A DNA stretch of 64,000 bases from an uncultured Oscillospiraceae bacterium (lineage in GTDB: Bacteria > Bacillota > Clostridia > Oscillospirales > Oscillospiraceae): contig CALWWP010000007.1 in assembly GCA_944385275.1 (NCBI GenBank), positions 1 through 64,000 on the forward strand, written 5' to 3'. Position numbers and translations under genes: made by a program. Below the pieces are notes generated by a model. The model did not search any database. It worked only from the letters and a program-made list of their open reading frames with translations, and was not told the DNA's origin. Within the stretch, counting starts at the first letter, position 1. Every line of letters starts with the position of its first letter. Positions 26,856 through 38,264 of this stretch are shown piece after piece.

Positions 26856-27060
26856 TCCACACTGCTGTGTGGACAAACCAGTTAAATAACTGTGGAAAAT
26901 TTTTTAAGTCAATTTTCCTGTGGATATCCACAAAAATTATCCACATCGTTACAAACACAAAAAATACAGAGTTTATCAACAATATTCAACTTTTCCACAG
27001 AATACAGAATACTAAGACTAAAACTAAAATTATATTTCTCTATTTACTTAATTATACCAG
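26853..27060. other. oriC: Chromosomal replication origin oriC (DnaA-box cluster and AT-rich region)
   Basis: Box sequences seen: TTATCCACA (26937-26945, exact); ATATCCACA (26924-26932) and its mirror TGTGGATAT (26919-26927); TGTGGACAA (26868-26876); TGTGGAAAA (26891-26899); TTATCAACA (26973-26981); TTTTCCACA (26991-26999); TAATCCACA (26853-26861). An AT-rich stretch with tandem CTAAGA-CTAAAA-CTAAAA (27012-27029) follows the last box and is a candidate unwinding element. Position between dnaA and dnaN is the classical Firmicute location. There are no genes in this gap. Confidence 0.9.
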
Positions 27061-27084
27061 TATTTCAGAAAGGACGGACAAAAA

Positions 27085-28200
27085 ATGAAGCTTTCATGTG
27101 AAAAGGCCTCCCTGCTTTCGGCAATATCCGTTACTTCAAGAGCAACAGCCTCAAAAAGTACTATACCATCTTTAGAGGGTATTCTGATAGAAGCGTATGA
27201 AGAACTACTGCTGTCCGGATACAACCTGAGAACAGGTATCAGAAGCAAAGTAGAGGCTGAAATCACGGAAACCGGCAGTATTGTCTTAAATTCCAGACTA
27301 TTTTCAGAAATAGTACGCTCATTTCCGGACGATGTAATAACTATTACTTCAAATGAAAAATACATAGTCACTTTAGAATGTGGAATGAGTAAATTCGAGA
27401 TCATAGGTTCTTCAGCAGAGGATTATCCCGAACTCCCATCAATAGATGGAAGAGATTTTTTTACAACCAAACAAAGTACTTTGAAATCCATGATCTCTCA
27501 GACCATATTTGCAATAAGCGACAACGAATCCAGACCAATACATACCGGAAGTCTGTTTGAACTTGAAGATAAGACTCTCACCATCGTGTCCGTCGACGGT
27601 TACCGTTTGGCCCTACGCAAGGAAGAGATAGAATCTTCGGAAATGGAAAATGGAAGTTTCGTAGTTCCCGGATCTGCTCTTTTAGAGATCGAAAAAATTA
27701 TGTCTGATACGGATAAATTGGTTAAAATAACTTTAGGAACCAAACATATTTCATTTGTAGTAGACGATACCGAACTCATTTCTAGAAGGCTTGAGGGAGA
27801 ATTCTTAAATTACCGTCAAGCCATACCTCAAAACAGCAAGTACATCATAGAAGTCAATAAACGCGATATAATCAGTTCTGTTGAACGTGTTTCACTTATA
27901 ATCAGCGACAAACTAAAGAGTCCAGTCCGTTGCCTATTCGATAATGGAGTACTGTATCTCTCTACCGTGACGACCTTAGGAAAGGCAAATGATGAGTGCA
28001 TGGTCGATGGAGATGGTGAAAAACTTGAGATAGGCTTTAATAACAAGTACCTACTGGATGCACTTAAGGCGGCTCCATCTGACAGTTTAAAGCTCATGCT
28101 TACAACAGGTATTTCGCCGTGTATCATAGTACCGTCAGACGATACGGATAAATTTATCTACATGGTCCTGCCTGTAAGACTGAAAGCTGGAGAATTTTAA
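27085..28200 (+). CDS. dnaN: DNA polymerase III beta subunit (sliding clamp)
   Basis: 371 residues, normal length, with three clamp-type repeats. The ring-shaped dimer holds the replicative polymerase on DNA. Family features include NSRLFSEIVRSFPDD, VDGYRLALRKEE and the C-terminal MVLPVRL segment. GAAAGGACGG precedes the ATG. It lies directly downstream of oriC. Its last base is shared with the start of the yaaA gene, so translation is probably coupled. Confidence 0.97.
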   Translation: MKLSCEKASLLSAISVTSRATASKSTIPSLEGILIEAYEELLLSGYNLRTGIRSKVEAEITETGSIVLNSRLFSEIVRSFPDDVITITSNEKYIVTLECGMSKFEIIGSSAEDYPELPSIDGRDFFTTKQSTLKSMISQTIFAISDNESRPIHTGSLFELEDKTLTIVSVDGYRLALRKEEIESSEMENGSFVVPGSALLEIEKIMSDTDKLVKITLGTKHISFVVDDTELISRRLEGEFLNYRQAIPQNSKYIIEVNKRDIISSVERVSLIISDKLKSPVRCLFDNGVLYLSTVTTLGKANDECMVDGDGEKLEIGFNNKYLLDALKAAPSDSLKLMLTTGISPCIIVPSDDTDKFIYMVLPVRLKAGEF

Positions 28201-28418
28201 TGGAACAGGTAGAGATTTTTACTGAATATATAAAATTAGGAGATTTTTTGAAATTCTGCGGGGCAGTTGAGACCGGCGGAGAAGCCAAATTAGTTATTCA
28301 AGATGGTCACGTATCCGTAAACGGAGAACGGTGTACGCAGAGGGGAAAGAAATTATATAACGGAGACAGCGTCTGCATAAGAGAAAAATGTTTTACGGTG
28401 GTAGGTAATGTACATTGA
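28200..28418 (+). CDS. yaaA: S4-domain RNA-binding protein YaaA
   Basis: 72 residues, a single S4-type RNA-binding domain: IKLGDFLKFCGAVETGGEAK and GHVSVNGERCTQRGKKL. The small protein is conserved between dnaN and recF in Firmicutes; it is thought to act with ribosomes or RNA. The start codon overlaps the dnaN stop (TAATG), and the end overlaps recF by 11 bases, so all three are one coupled operon. Confidence 0.92.
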   Translation: MEQVEIFTEYIKLGDFLKFCGAVETGGEAKLVIQDGHVSVNGERCTQRGKKLYNGDSVCIREKCFTVVGNVH

Positions 28419-29514
28419 TCATATTCATCTGGATGGGTACAGAAACTATCAAAACGCGGATATAAGCTTTTCGGAGGGTATAAATATAATCACCGGCGGA
28501 AACGCACAGGGAAAAACAAATTTGCTCGAGGCCATTTCTTATCTCTCTTCAGCCCGTTCTTTCAGGATACGAGGAGATAAAAGTATTATCAATCTCAATT
28601 CTGACAATTTCAGGATAAAAGCTCATATCGTAGCACAGGGCAGAGAGTCAAATATCGAAATAATCTCTAAAAGAACCGGAAGAAAGCAGATATATGTAAA
28701 CGGCATATGGCAGAAAACCTCGGCCGGGCTTTCCGGAAGATTCAATACAGTTCTATTTTGTCCGGAGGATCTTCAGCTGATAAAAGGAAGTGCGGGTGAA
28801 CGGAGACGTTTTATGGACGCAGCTATATGCCAGCTCAGACCTAAATATGCGGCTGCCCTATCTGAATTTACCCGTCTTTATGAGCATAAGACAAGGATTT
28901 TAAAAGATCACAGAGAAAAAAATTCTCTTCTTTCGGTTTTAGACGATTTTAATATCCGTATCGCAAAAGTAAGCTCTGAGATAATCATACACCGCGCTCT
29001 TTGGTGTAAACGCCTGAATGAAATAGCTCCTGCTATCCACGGTGATATCACGAACGGCTCTGAAAAGCTGACATTACAGTATAAGACTATAAAGACGATG
29101 GAAGATCCAAGCGCTTTGAATAGACAGCAGATATTCCAGGCTCTTATGGAAGATCAAATCGCCCATAAATTTATAGAACTTGACGCCGGACAGTGTCTTT
29201 CAGGAGCTCATAAAGACAATATAATGATCTGTATAGACGGGAACGAAGCCAGAATATTTGCCTCTCAGGGTCAGGCGCGGACAGCTGCCTTGTCACTGAA
29301 GTTAGCAGAAAGAGAAATAAATTACAATGACTGCGGCGAATATCCTGTCTTGCTTTTAGACGATGTCCTCAGTGAGCTTGACTCTGTAAGACAGGATTTT
29401 GTACTCAATAGGATAACAGATGGTCAAGTATTTATAACATGCTGCGAGGGTTCGGAATTGACGGAAAAGACAAATGGAAATATCATAACGGTCAAGCAGG
29501 GGGCAATTATTTAA
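28408..29514 (+). CDS. recF: DNA replication and repair protein RecF
   Basis: 368 residues. SMC-like ABC ATPase that helps RecOR load RecA at gaps. Walker A GGNAQGKT at 30-37, signature LSGAHKDNI and Walker B LLLDDVLSELD are in place. The N-terminus IDHIHLDGYRNYQNADISF is typical. The gene overlaps yaaA upstream by 11 bases, and its stop shares a base with the next gene's start. Confidence 0.97.
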   Translation: MYIDHIHLDGYRNYQNADISFSEGINIITGGNAQGKTNLLEAISYLSSARSFRIRGDKSIINLNSDNFRIKAHIVAQGRESNIEIISKRTGRKQIYVNGIWQKTSAGLSGRFNTVLFCPEDLQLIKGSAGERRRFMDAAICQLRPKYAAALSEFTRLYEHKTRILKDHREKNSLLSVLDDFNIRIAKVSSEIIIHRALWCKRLNEIAPAIHGDITNGSEKLTLQYKTIKTMEDPSALNRQQIFQALMEDQIAHKFIELDAGQCLSGAHKDNIMICIDGNEARIFASQGQARTAALSLKLAEREINYNDCGEYPVLLLDDVLSELDSVRQDFVLNRITDGQVFITCCEGSELTEKTNGNIITVKQGAII

Positions 29515-29774
29515 TGTATTTACATCTTGGGCAAAATGTAGTAGTTCCTCAGAAAATAATCATAGGTATTTTTGAACTAGACAACTGCAGTTATTCCCAT
29601 ATCACTCGTAAGTTTTTGGAAAAAGCGGAAAAAGAAGGCCGAGTTTACGACGTAAGCGGCGAGCTTCCCCGCTCTTTTGTATTGTGTGAGGAAAATGGAA
29701 AGCATACGGTGTACTTGTCTCAGTTGTCGTCTGCGACTCTTTTAAAACGAAGTGAAAACAATGTGTTTGATTGA
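29514..29774 (+). CDS. DUF370 / RemA-like regulator (YaaB)
   Basis: 86 residues. The DUF370 family comprises small DNA-binding proteins such as RemA, a biofilm-matrix regulator, and YaaB, which sits between recF and gyrB as here. The start MYLHLGQNVVVPQKIIIGIF is typical. The frame opens at 29439 inside recF, but the ATG at 29514 overlaps the recF stop (TAATG), giving the family N-terminus. 15 bases separate it from gyrB. Confidence 0.88.
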   Translation: MYLHLGQNVVVPQKIIIGIFELDNCSYSHITRKFLEKAEKEGRVYDVSGELPRSFVLCEENGKHTVYLSQLSSATLLKRSENNVFD

Positions 29775-29777
29775 TAG

Positions 29778-31724
<1,947 letters not shown>

Positions 31725-31739
31725 GGACGGTGAGACGAT

Positions 31740-34247
31740 ATGAGTAAGAAAGACAAAGTTACTGAGGATATATCCTATCCAGATCAAAAGATAGAAGTAG
31801 TAGAGCTCGAAAAGGAAATGAAAAAGGCCTATATAGACTATGCAATGTCAGTTATAGTCGGAAGAGCTCTGCCAGATGTTCGAGACGGATTAAAACCGGT
31901 CCACCGCCGTATCCTGTACACAATGTATGAAGATGGTCTTGGCAGCGACAAACCGTTCCGAAAATCGGCAACTACTGTCGGTGCGGTTCTCGGAAGCTAT
32001 CATCCGCATGGAGACAGCTCAGTATATGACGCTTTAGTACGTCTTGCACAGGACTTTTCACTGCGTTATCCATTGGTAGACGGACACGGAAACTTTGGTT
32101 CCATTGACGGACACCCTGCTGCTGCCTACCGTTATACCGAGGCGAGAATGGCGCGTATTGCAAATGAAATGCTTCGGGATATTGAAAAAGATACGATAGA
32201 CTATATCCCAAACTTTGATGAGAGAAAACAGGAACCAGTCGTTTTGCCATCTCGTTTCCCAAATCTTTTGGTAAACGGTTCGGCAGGTATTGCTGTTGGT
32301 ATGACAACAAATATACCTCCTCACAATTTAAATGAAGTCATAGATGCGACCATATGCGTTATTCGCAATCCAGATGCAGAGCTAGACGACATGATGGAAT
32401 ACATCAAAGGTCCGGATTTCCCTACCAGAGGAATTATTATGGGCAAAGCAGGCATCCGAGCGGCTTATGCGACCGGCAAGGGAAGAATCAAGGTACGTGC
32501 GCGCACTGAGATGGAAGAATTCGGTCAAGGCAGGACGCGTATCATTGTGACCGAGATCCCCTACCAGGTGAACAAAACGAGGCTCATCGAATCCATTGCC
32601 GATCAGATAAAGAGCAAAAGATTAGATGGTATTTCCGGACTTCGCGACGAGTCTGATAGAGACGGTATGCGTATAGTTATAGAACTCAGACGTGATGCAA
32701 ATCCGCAGGTTGTACTCAACAGGCTATTCGCTTCCACTCAGCTGCAGACTGCATTTGCAATAGTTATGCTCGCTCTGGTAAACAACCAAAAACAGCCGAA
32801 GATCTTGTCTCTTAAGGAAATATTAGACGAATATATAGATTTTCAGCTTCAGGTAATTACGAGGCGTACAGAATTTGATCTGAAGAAAGCGCGAGAGAGA
32901 GCTCATCTTTTAGAAGGCCTGAGGATAGCCTGTGACAATATAGACGAGGTCATCCATATAATCCGAAGCAGATACAACGATGCAAGAGAAAAGCTGATGG
33001 AACGCTTTGGCCTGTCTGAGATACAGGCTCAGGCCATTTTGGACATGCAGCTCAAGCGGTTGCAGGGCTTGGAACGCGAAAAGATAGAAAATGAGTATCA
33101 GGAGCTTCAGGTAAAAATAGAGGGATATCTTCGTCTGCTTGGCTCTGAAGAGCTTAAAAAGGACACTCTTATCCAAGAACTGACCGATATAAAAAATCGT
33201 TACGGAGATGAGCGGCGCACTGAGATCGCCGTTGTCGAAGATGAAATAGACATAGAAGATCTGATAGATGAAGAAGACTGTGTATATACATTGACGAATG
33301 CAGGATATATAAAGCGTATGCCGGCAAATACCTATCGTGCTCAAAAACGCGGCGGGCGCGGTATCACTGCTATGTCTACACGTGAGGAGGATTATGTAGA
33401 AACGGTATTTGCCGCGTCTACACATGATTATATTTTGTTCTTTACCAATTTTGGCCGTGTCTACCGGAAAAAGGGATATATCATACCTGAGGCGGGCAGA
33501 ACGGCGAAGGGTACGAATATAATAAATATCCTTCCCATAGAGCAGGACGAAAAGGTCAGTGCGATGCTCCACTTCCGCGACATGTCTACCGAGGACAAAT
33601 ATCTTGTCATGATGACCCGCAATGGAACTGTAAAAAGGATGAAAGTCGAGGCTTTAAAGAATATCCGCAATGTTGGAATACGTGCGCTTAGGCTGGAAGA
33701 GGGAGACGAACTCATTGCAGTCAAGGAGACCGACGGAAATGACAATATACTGATGGCAACTAGAAACGGCAGAGCTATCTGCTTTAATGAAAACGATGTT
33801 CGTCCTACCGGAAGGACAGCTGCTGGCGTCCGCGGGATAACGCTTAAAAAAGGAGACTGGTGCGTTGGCGCAGTCAAATGCCGTGAAGGAGGGAGCCTTC
33901 TGACCATTACTGAAAACGGCTATGGAAAACGCACGATGATCGAGGAATACCTGCGCGGAAGTGAAGAAGACGACAAAAAGCCGCAGAGCCGCGGCGGAAC
34001 AGGCAAAAAGAACTACAATATCACGGAAAAAACGGGACCTGTCGCAGCTGTTAAAATCGTCGACGATATGGACGATGTATTGATAATTTCAAACGACGGC
34101 ACAATAATCCGCATGGCAGCCTCGGATATAAACTGCTACGGCAGAGCTACGCAGGGAGTACGTCTGATGCGTGTTGCCAACGGTTCGCGTGTCATTTCGG
34201 TCACTCGCATTGAAAAGGATTCTGACGACGAGGCAGAAACTGAATGA
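31740..34247 (+). CDS. gyrA: DNA gyrase subunit A
   Basis: 835 residues. DNA-cleaving subunit with the catalytic tyrosine Y132 in [10 protein letters not shown]. The quinolone-determining segment [12 protein letters not shown] carries Ser93 and Asp97 at the positions normally linked to drug response, i.e. the ordinary residues. The gyrase box QKRGGRG lies in the C-terminal beta-pinwheel region and marks it as GyrA rather than ParC. The stop overlaps the start of rnhA (ATGA). Confidence 0.98.
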   Translation: MSKKDKVTEDISYPDQKIEVVELEKEMKKAYIDYAMSVIVGRALPDVRDGLKPVHRRILYTMYEDGLGSDKPFRKSATTVGAVLGSYHPHGDSSVYDALVRLAQDFSLRYPLVDGHGNFGSIDGHPAAAYRYTEARMARIANEMLRDIEKDTIDYIPNFDERKQEPVVLPSRFPNLLVNGSAGIAVGMTTNIPPHNLNEVIDATICVIRNPDAELDDMMEYIKGPDFPTRGIIMGKAGIRAAYATGKGRIKVRARTEMEEFGQGRTRIIVTEIPYQVNKTRLIESIADQIKSKRLDGISGLRDESDRDGMRIVIELRRDANPQVVLNRLFASTQLQTAFAIVMLALVNNQKQPKILSLKEILDEYIDFQLQVITRRTEFDLKKARERAHLLEGLRIACDNIDEVIHIIRSRYNDAREKLMERFGLSEIQAQAILDMQLKRLQGLEREKIENEYQELQVKIEGYLRLLGSEELKKDTLIQELTDIKNRYGDERRTEIAVVEDEIDIEDLIDEEDCVYTLTNAGYIKRMPANTYRAQKRGGRGITAMSTREEDYVETVFAASTHDYILFFTNFGRVYRKKGYIIPEAGRTAKGTNIINILPIEQDEKVSAMLHFRDMSTEDKYLVMMTRNGTVKRMKVEALKNIRNVGIRALRLEEGDELIAVKETDGNDNILMATRNGRAICFNENDVRPTGRTAAGVRGITLKKGDWCVGAVKCREGGSLLTITENGYGKRTMIEEYLRGSEEDDKKPQSRGGTGKKNYNITEKTGPVAAVKIVDDMDDVLIISNDGTIIRMAASDINCYGRATQGVRLMRVANGSRVISVTRIEKDSDDEAETE

Positions 34248-34681
34248 AAAATGTGACGATCTATACAGACGGAGCTTGTTCAGGAAATCCGGGACCCGGG
34301 GGATGGGCTGCCATTTTGTCGTATAACGGAAGAGAAAAAGAGTTGTCAGGCGGAGAGGCGAAGACAACAAACAACAGAATGGAGCTTTTGAGCGTTATAC
34401 GTTCTCTGCAAGCACTGCACGAGCCATGCAAGGTTACAATATACAGCGACTCAAAGTACGTTGTAGATGCTGTCGATAAGGGCTGGGCAGAGAAGTGGAA
34501 AAGTGCCGGGTGGATGCGGAACAAAAAGGAACCTGCAAAAAATCCGGACCTTTGGCAGGAACTGCTTGAGTTGATGCAGACACACAGCGTAAAATTCATA
34601 TGGGTGAAAGGACACGCATCAAATCCATATAACAACAGATGCGATGAGCTCGCAGTTGCCGAAAGCAGAAAATTCAATTAA
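34244..34681 (+). CDS. rnhA: Ribonuclease HI
   Basis: 145 residues. Removes RNA from RNA-DNA hybrids. The start [17 protein letters not shown] supplies D9; NNRMELL supplies Glu; [12 protein letters not shown] supplies Asp; NNRCDELA supplies the final Asp, completing the DEDD site. The start codon overlaps the gyrA stop by 4 bases, an unusual location for rnhA that makes it part of the gyrase operon. A perfect hairpin terminator follows. Confidence 0.96.
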   Translation: MKNVTIYTDGACSGNPGPGGWAAILSYNGREKELSGGEAKTTNNRMELLSVIRSLQALHEPCKVTIYSDSKYVVDAVDKGWAEKWKSAGWMRNKKEPAKNPDLWQELLELMQTHSVKFIWVKGHASNPYNNRCDELAVAESRKFN

Positions 34682-34690
34682 AATTTTTAC

Positions 34691-34724
34691 AAAAAGCCGG
34701 GACTTTATTCAGTCCCGGCTTTTT
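34691..34724 (+). terminator. Terminator of the gyrB-gyrA-rnhA unit
   Basis: A perfect 14-bp stem (AAAAAGCCGGGACT with its complement) surrounds TTATTC, ending in T5. Confidence 0.92.
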
Positions 34725-34826
34725 GCATAGGTTAAAAATATACAAGAAAATGTTGGATATTTTGGTCTAAATAAGGTCTAAAAATGAAGAATATTTGGAA
34801 AAGGTGTTAAAAGACTGTAAATGCGC

Positions 34827-34854
34827 TTGACAATTATTTTGTAGGTTGTAATAT
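34827..34854 (+). promoter_or_regulatory. Promoter of the marR-activase operon
   Basis: Exact -35 TTGACA (34827-34832), 16-base spacer, -10 TAATAT (34849-34854). A second possible -10 TATAAG follows a few bases later. The TTGTAG repeats overlap this region. Confidence 0.65.
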
Positions 34855-34896
34855 TTATCTTGTAGTATAAGATATTTGCCTTCACACATGTTGTAG
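34839..34896 (+). repeat. Three TTGTAG direct repeats before the marR gene
   Basis: TTGTAG at 34839-34844, 34860-34865 and 34891-34896. The distances of 21 and 31 bases are close to two and three helical turns, so all lie on one face of the DNA. They surround the -10 region and extend to the ribosome-binding site, as expected for an autoregulatory operator. Binding by the MarR protein is inferred. Confidence 0.4.
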
Positions 34897-34911
34897 GCAG
34901 GGAGAAGAGAT

Positions 34912-35352
34912 ATGCAGTACGAAAAGTTAGCTGAAGAATTGTTTTTTGATATTATACGGCTGGCACGCTTGCCGATGGACAGAAATTTTTATGATATGAC
35001 CAGAGGAGAAATGGGGATACTCATATATCTGCGTTTTGTAAAGGATGGGGTTTCGGCAGGGGCTTTGAGTGAGTTCTTTAAAATCAGCACAGGACGAATA
35101 GCATCTATTTTGAAGAGCTTAGAACGAAAACGCCTTATAAAACGGTGTGAGGACAGCTTGGATAAACGAAAAATACATGTTTGCATTACGGAAGACGGTA
35201 TTGACGTTGTTGAGACAAGGTATAAAAACAGAGTTAAAAATATGGCCGTAGTCCTGCGCAGATTAGGAGAGGAAGACTCCAGAGAGTTGGTTCGGCTGCT
35301 TTCTGCTGCAATAGAAGTTTGTGAAGGTGATTTGGTATGCACTATTCGTTAG
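34912..35352 (+). CDS. MarR-family transcriptional regulator
   Basis: 146 residues, full-length MarR winged helix. The recognition part SAGALSEFFKISTGRIASILKSLERKRLIKR and wing DSLDKRKIHVCITEDG are clear, with helices at both ends for dimerisation. Family members respond to small phenolic or acyl compounds. It leads an operon: the activase gene starts 16 bases before its stop codon. GGGAGAAGAGAT precedes the ATG. It is probably the local regulator for the following three genes. Confidence 0.9.
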   Translation: MQYEKLAEELFFDIIRLARLPMDRNFYDMTRGEMGILIYLRFVKDGVSAGALSEFFKISTGRIASILKSLERKRLIKRCEDSLDKRKIHVCITEDGIDVVETRYKNRVKNMAVVLRRLGEEDSRELVRLLSAAIEVCEGDLVCTIR

Positions 35353-38264
35353 GAATAGATATTGGTTCCACAACAGCGAAAACTGTACTTTTTGCTGATG
35401 GTAATATTATTTTTGAAAGATACGAGCGCCACTATTCTCAGGTACGGGAAAAACTCATAGAGCTCCTGCAGCAGATGAAACCATTGGTAAACGGCAGGGT
35501 ATCTGCCGCTATTTCCGGTTCTGCCGGATTAGATATCGCAAAAGAGATCGACGTACCATTTGTGCAGGAGGTATTTGCGACAGGAGAAGCCGTAAAAAAG
35601 CTGCAACCCGATACTTCGTGTGTCATAGAGCTCGGCGGAGAGGACGCCAAGATAATTTTCTTTGATAAGAGCGGTGTAGACGAGCGGATGAACGGCTCGT
35701 GCGCAGGAGGTACGGGAGCATTTATCGATCAAATGGCTACATTGCTGGATGTGAGCGTAGATGAACTCGATAAGCTCAGTATGAACTATGAGAGGATATA
35801 TCCTATTGCTTCGAGGTGCGGCGTATTTGCGAAGACGGATATCCAGCCTCTGCTGAACCAGGGAGCACGCAAAGAAGATATTGCAAGAAGCATTTACCAA
35901 GCTGTTGTAAATCAGACGATCTCAGGACTGGCAAGAGGGCGCAAGATCGGAGGAAAGGTCTTGTTCTTAGGAGGACCTCTTTACTATTGCAAGGGACTTC
36001 GCGAATGTTTTAAGAGCACGCTGGGACTTTCCGAAGAAAATGCGGTATTTCCCGATTACGGCAGATTTACCGTTGCTATAGGAGTGGCTTCATGCGCTGA
36101 AAAGCTGGATGGCTTTGACAGTCTGGATGAGATAATCAAAAGGATAGAAAATGCGGATGCGGGCGGGTTGGACGACAGACTGCCGCCTCTGTTTGACAGT
36201 GAAGAGCAGTACGAGGAGTTCGTATCGCGGCACAGTAAGGCAACGGTACCGCGCCGGCCTATAGAAAGCTATAGCGGCAAGGCATATTTGGGTATCGACT
36301 GCGGCAGCACTACGACTAAGCTCGTATTGATATCGGAAGATAAAAATATTTTGTATTCCTACTATGCGTCCAACCACGGCGACCCAGTGAGTATTATAAA
36401 AGAACAGTTATTGTATTTGTATTCGCTGTGCGGAGATAAGATACAGATAGCCGGCAGCGCAGTCACCGGCTATGGTGAGGACTTGATAAAAAATGCCTTT
36501 TCTGTAGACTTGGGCATAGTCGAGACAATAGCTCATTATACAGCGGCAAAACACTTTAAGCCGGAGGTAGACTTTATACTGGATATAGGCGGACAGGACA
36601 TAAAATGTTTTAAGATTCGCAACGGAGCTATTGACAGCATAATGCTCAACGAAGCGTGTTCTTCGGGATGCGGGTCGTTTTTGGAGACGTTTGCAAAATC
36701 CATGGGCTATACCATAGAGGATTTTGCAAAACAGGGTCTCAAGGGCAAACATCCAGTAAACCTCGGTAGCCGCTGTACTGTTTTTATGAATTCTTCTGTG
36801 AAACAGTCTCAAAAGGAAGGCGCGACTGTAGAGGATATTTCAGCCGGACTTTCGATAAGCGTAGTTAAAAACGCCCTCTACAAGGTCATACGTGTGTCGA
36901 GTGCCTCTGAATTGGGTGAAAATGTAGTCGTACAGGGCGGAACATTCCACAATGACGCGGTCTTGCGCGCTTTTGAAAAGGAACTAAATCATTTTGTAAT
37001 TCGCCCGGATATTGCCGGACTGATGGGAGCTTTTGGCGCCGCTCTTTATTCCATGAAGCTTGAGAGTTCTTCTATTTTAAATGAAGAAGAACTGAAAGCG
37101 TTTACGCACAGTGCCAGATCCGCGGTATGCAAGGGCTGTACAAATCACTGTAGTCTGACTATAAACACTTTTGCCGACGGCAAACGTTTTATTTCCGGGA
37201 ACCAGTGCGAAAAAGGCATGGGTATGTCGGCGCCAAAGGAACAGCTGCCGAATTTGTATGCCTTTAAAAGAGATTATCTTACGAGTTTGCCGGAGACAAC
37301 GGGGCAGCGCGGGACAGTGGGCCTGCCGCTTGCCTTGGGAATGTATGAGCTGCTTCCCCTCTGGCATGGTATTTTTACAGCGCTGGGATTCGGAGTCAAA
37401 GTTTCCAAAATGTCTACGCGGCGTACCTATGAACTGGGACAGTTTTCTATTCCGTCAGACACGGCCTGCTATCCTGCAAAGATCATGCACGGGCATATAG
37501 AGGAACTGATACAATCCGGAGTAGACGCTATTTTCTATCCTTGTCTTACATATAATGTAGACGAAAAGGTATCTGACAACCACTACAACTGTCCGGTCGT
37601 AGCGTATTACTCAGAGCTGCTTTCCGGGAATATGGACAGTTTGCAAGAAGTCAAGTTTCTCTATCCGTACTTAAATATCAACAATAAGAGAGAATTGGCC
37701 AAGGAGCTGTGTTCTTATCTCAACAGGGCTTATGGCGGAGGATTTACTGCGGTACAGACCAGACATGCAGTAAATAAGGGCTTTGAAGCCTATGAAAAGT
37801 ACAGGCAAAGTGTCCGAGAGGAAGGAGAGGCAGCGCTTGACTGGGCGCGGAAGCATGGAAAACGAATAATGATCCTTGCTGGGAGACCATATCATATCGA
37901 CAGCGAGATCTGCCATGGTATTGATAAGCTTGCCCTGTCAATGGATTTCGTGGTGGTGAGCGAGGACAGCATTTGCCACCTGGCTGAGCCTCAGAATGTC
38001 CGGGTTCTAAATCAGTGGACGTATCACGCCAGACTTTACAGAGCTGCCCGATACGCGTCTGAGCACGAGGATACGCAGCTTGTACAGCTGGTGTCGTTTG
38101 GCTGCGGAGTAGACGCAATTACAACTGACGAGGTCAGGGAGATCTTGGAAAAGCATGGGAAATATTATACTCAGCTCAAGATCGATGAGATCACTAACCT
38201 TGGAGCTGTGAGGATCAGGCTGAGAAGTCTTTTGGGCGCTTTAGAGGAAAAAGGAGTTTGTTGA
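35337..38264 (+). CDS. Acyl-CoA dehydratase activase-like protein with two ASKHA domains (BcrA/BadF/HgdC family)
   Basis: 975 residues. Two ATPase domains of the activase family: domain 1 starts LGIDIGSTTAKTVLF, and domain 2 starts at about residue 317 (LGIDCGSTTTKLVL). Both have the cysteine pair that binds the bridging [4Fe-4S] cluster: C122 in GSCAGGTG and SRCGVFAK in domain 1, SSGCGSF and SRCTVFMN in domain 2. The C-terminal ~400 residues resemble DUF2229, including PSDTACYPAK. Activators of 2-hydroxyacyl-CoA dehydratases use ATP to send low-potential electrons. In many Clostridia this protein is fused to the next part; here the partner is a separate gene. Confidence 0.9.
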   Translation: MHYSLGIDIGSTTAKTVLFADGNIIFERYERHYSQVREKLIELLQQMKPLVNGRVSAAISGSAGLDIAKEIDVPFVQEVFATGEAVKKLQPDTSCVIELGGEDAKIIFFDKSGVDERMNGSCAGGTGAFIDQMATLLDVSVDELDKLSMNYERIYPIASRCGVFAKTDIQPLLNQGARKEDIARSIYQAVVNQTISGLARGRKIGGKVLFLGGPLYYCKGLRECFKSTLGLSEENAVFPDYGRFTVAIGVASCAEKLDGFDSLDEIIKRIENADAGGLDDRLPPLFDSEEQYEEFVSRHSKATVPRRPIESYSGKAYLGIDCGSTTTKLVLISEDKNILYSYYASNHGDPVSIIKEQLLYLYSLCGDKIQIAGSAVTGYGEDLIKNAFSVDLGIVETIAHYTAAKHFKPEVDFILDIGGQDIKCFKIRNGAIDSIMLNEACSSGCGSFLETFAKSMGYTIEDFAKQGLKGKHPVNLGSRCTVFMNSSVKQSQKEGATVEDISAGLSISVVKNALYKVIRVSSASELGENVVVQGGTFHNDAVLRAFEKELNHFVIRPDIAGLMGAFGAALYSMKLESSSILNEEELKAFTHSARSAVCKGCTNHCSLTINTFADGKRFISGNQCEKGMGMSAPKEQLPNLYAFKRDYLTSLPETTGQRGTVGLPLALGMYELLPLWHGIFTALGFGVKVSKMSTRRTYELGQFSIPSDTACYPAKIMHGHIEELIQSGVDAIFYPCLTYNVDEKVSDNHYNCPVVAYYSELLSGNMDSLQEVKFLYPYLNINNKRELAKELCSYLNRAYGGGFTAVQTRHAVNKGFEAYEKYRQSVREEGEAALDWARKHGKRIMILAGRPYHIDSEICHGIDKLALSMDFVVVSEDSICHLAEPQNVRVLNQWTYHARLYRAARYASEHEDTQLVQLVSFGCGVDAITTDEVREILEKHGKYYTQLKIDEITNLGAVRIRLRSLLGALEEKGVC

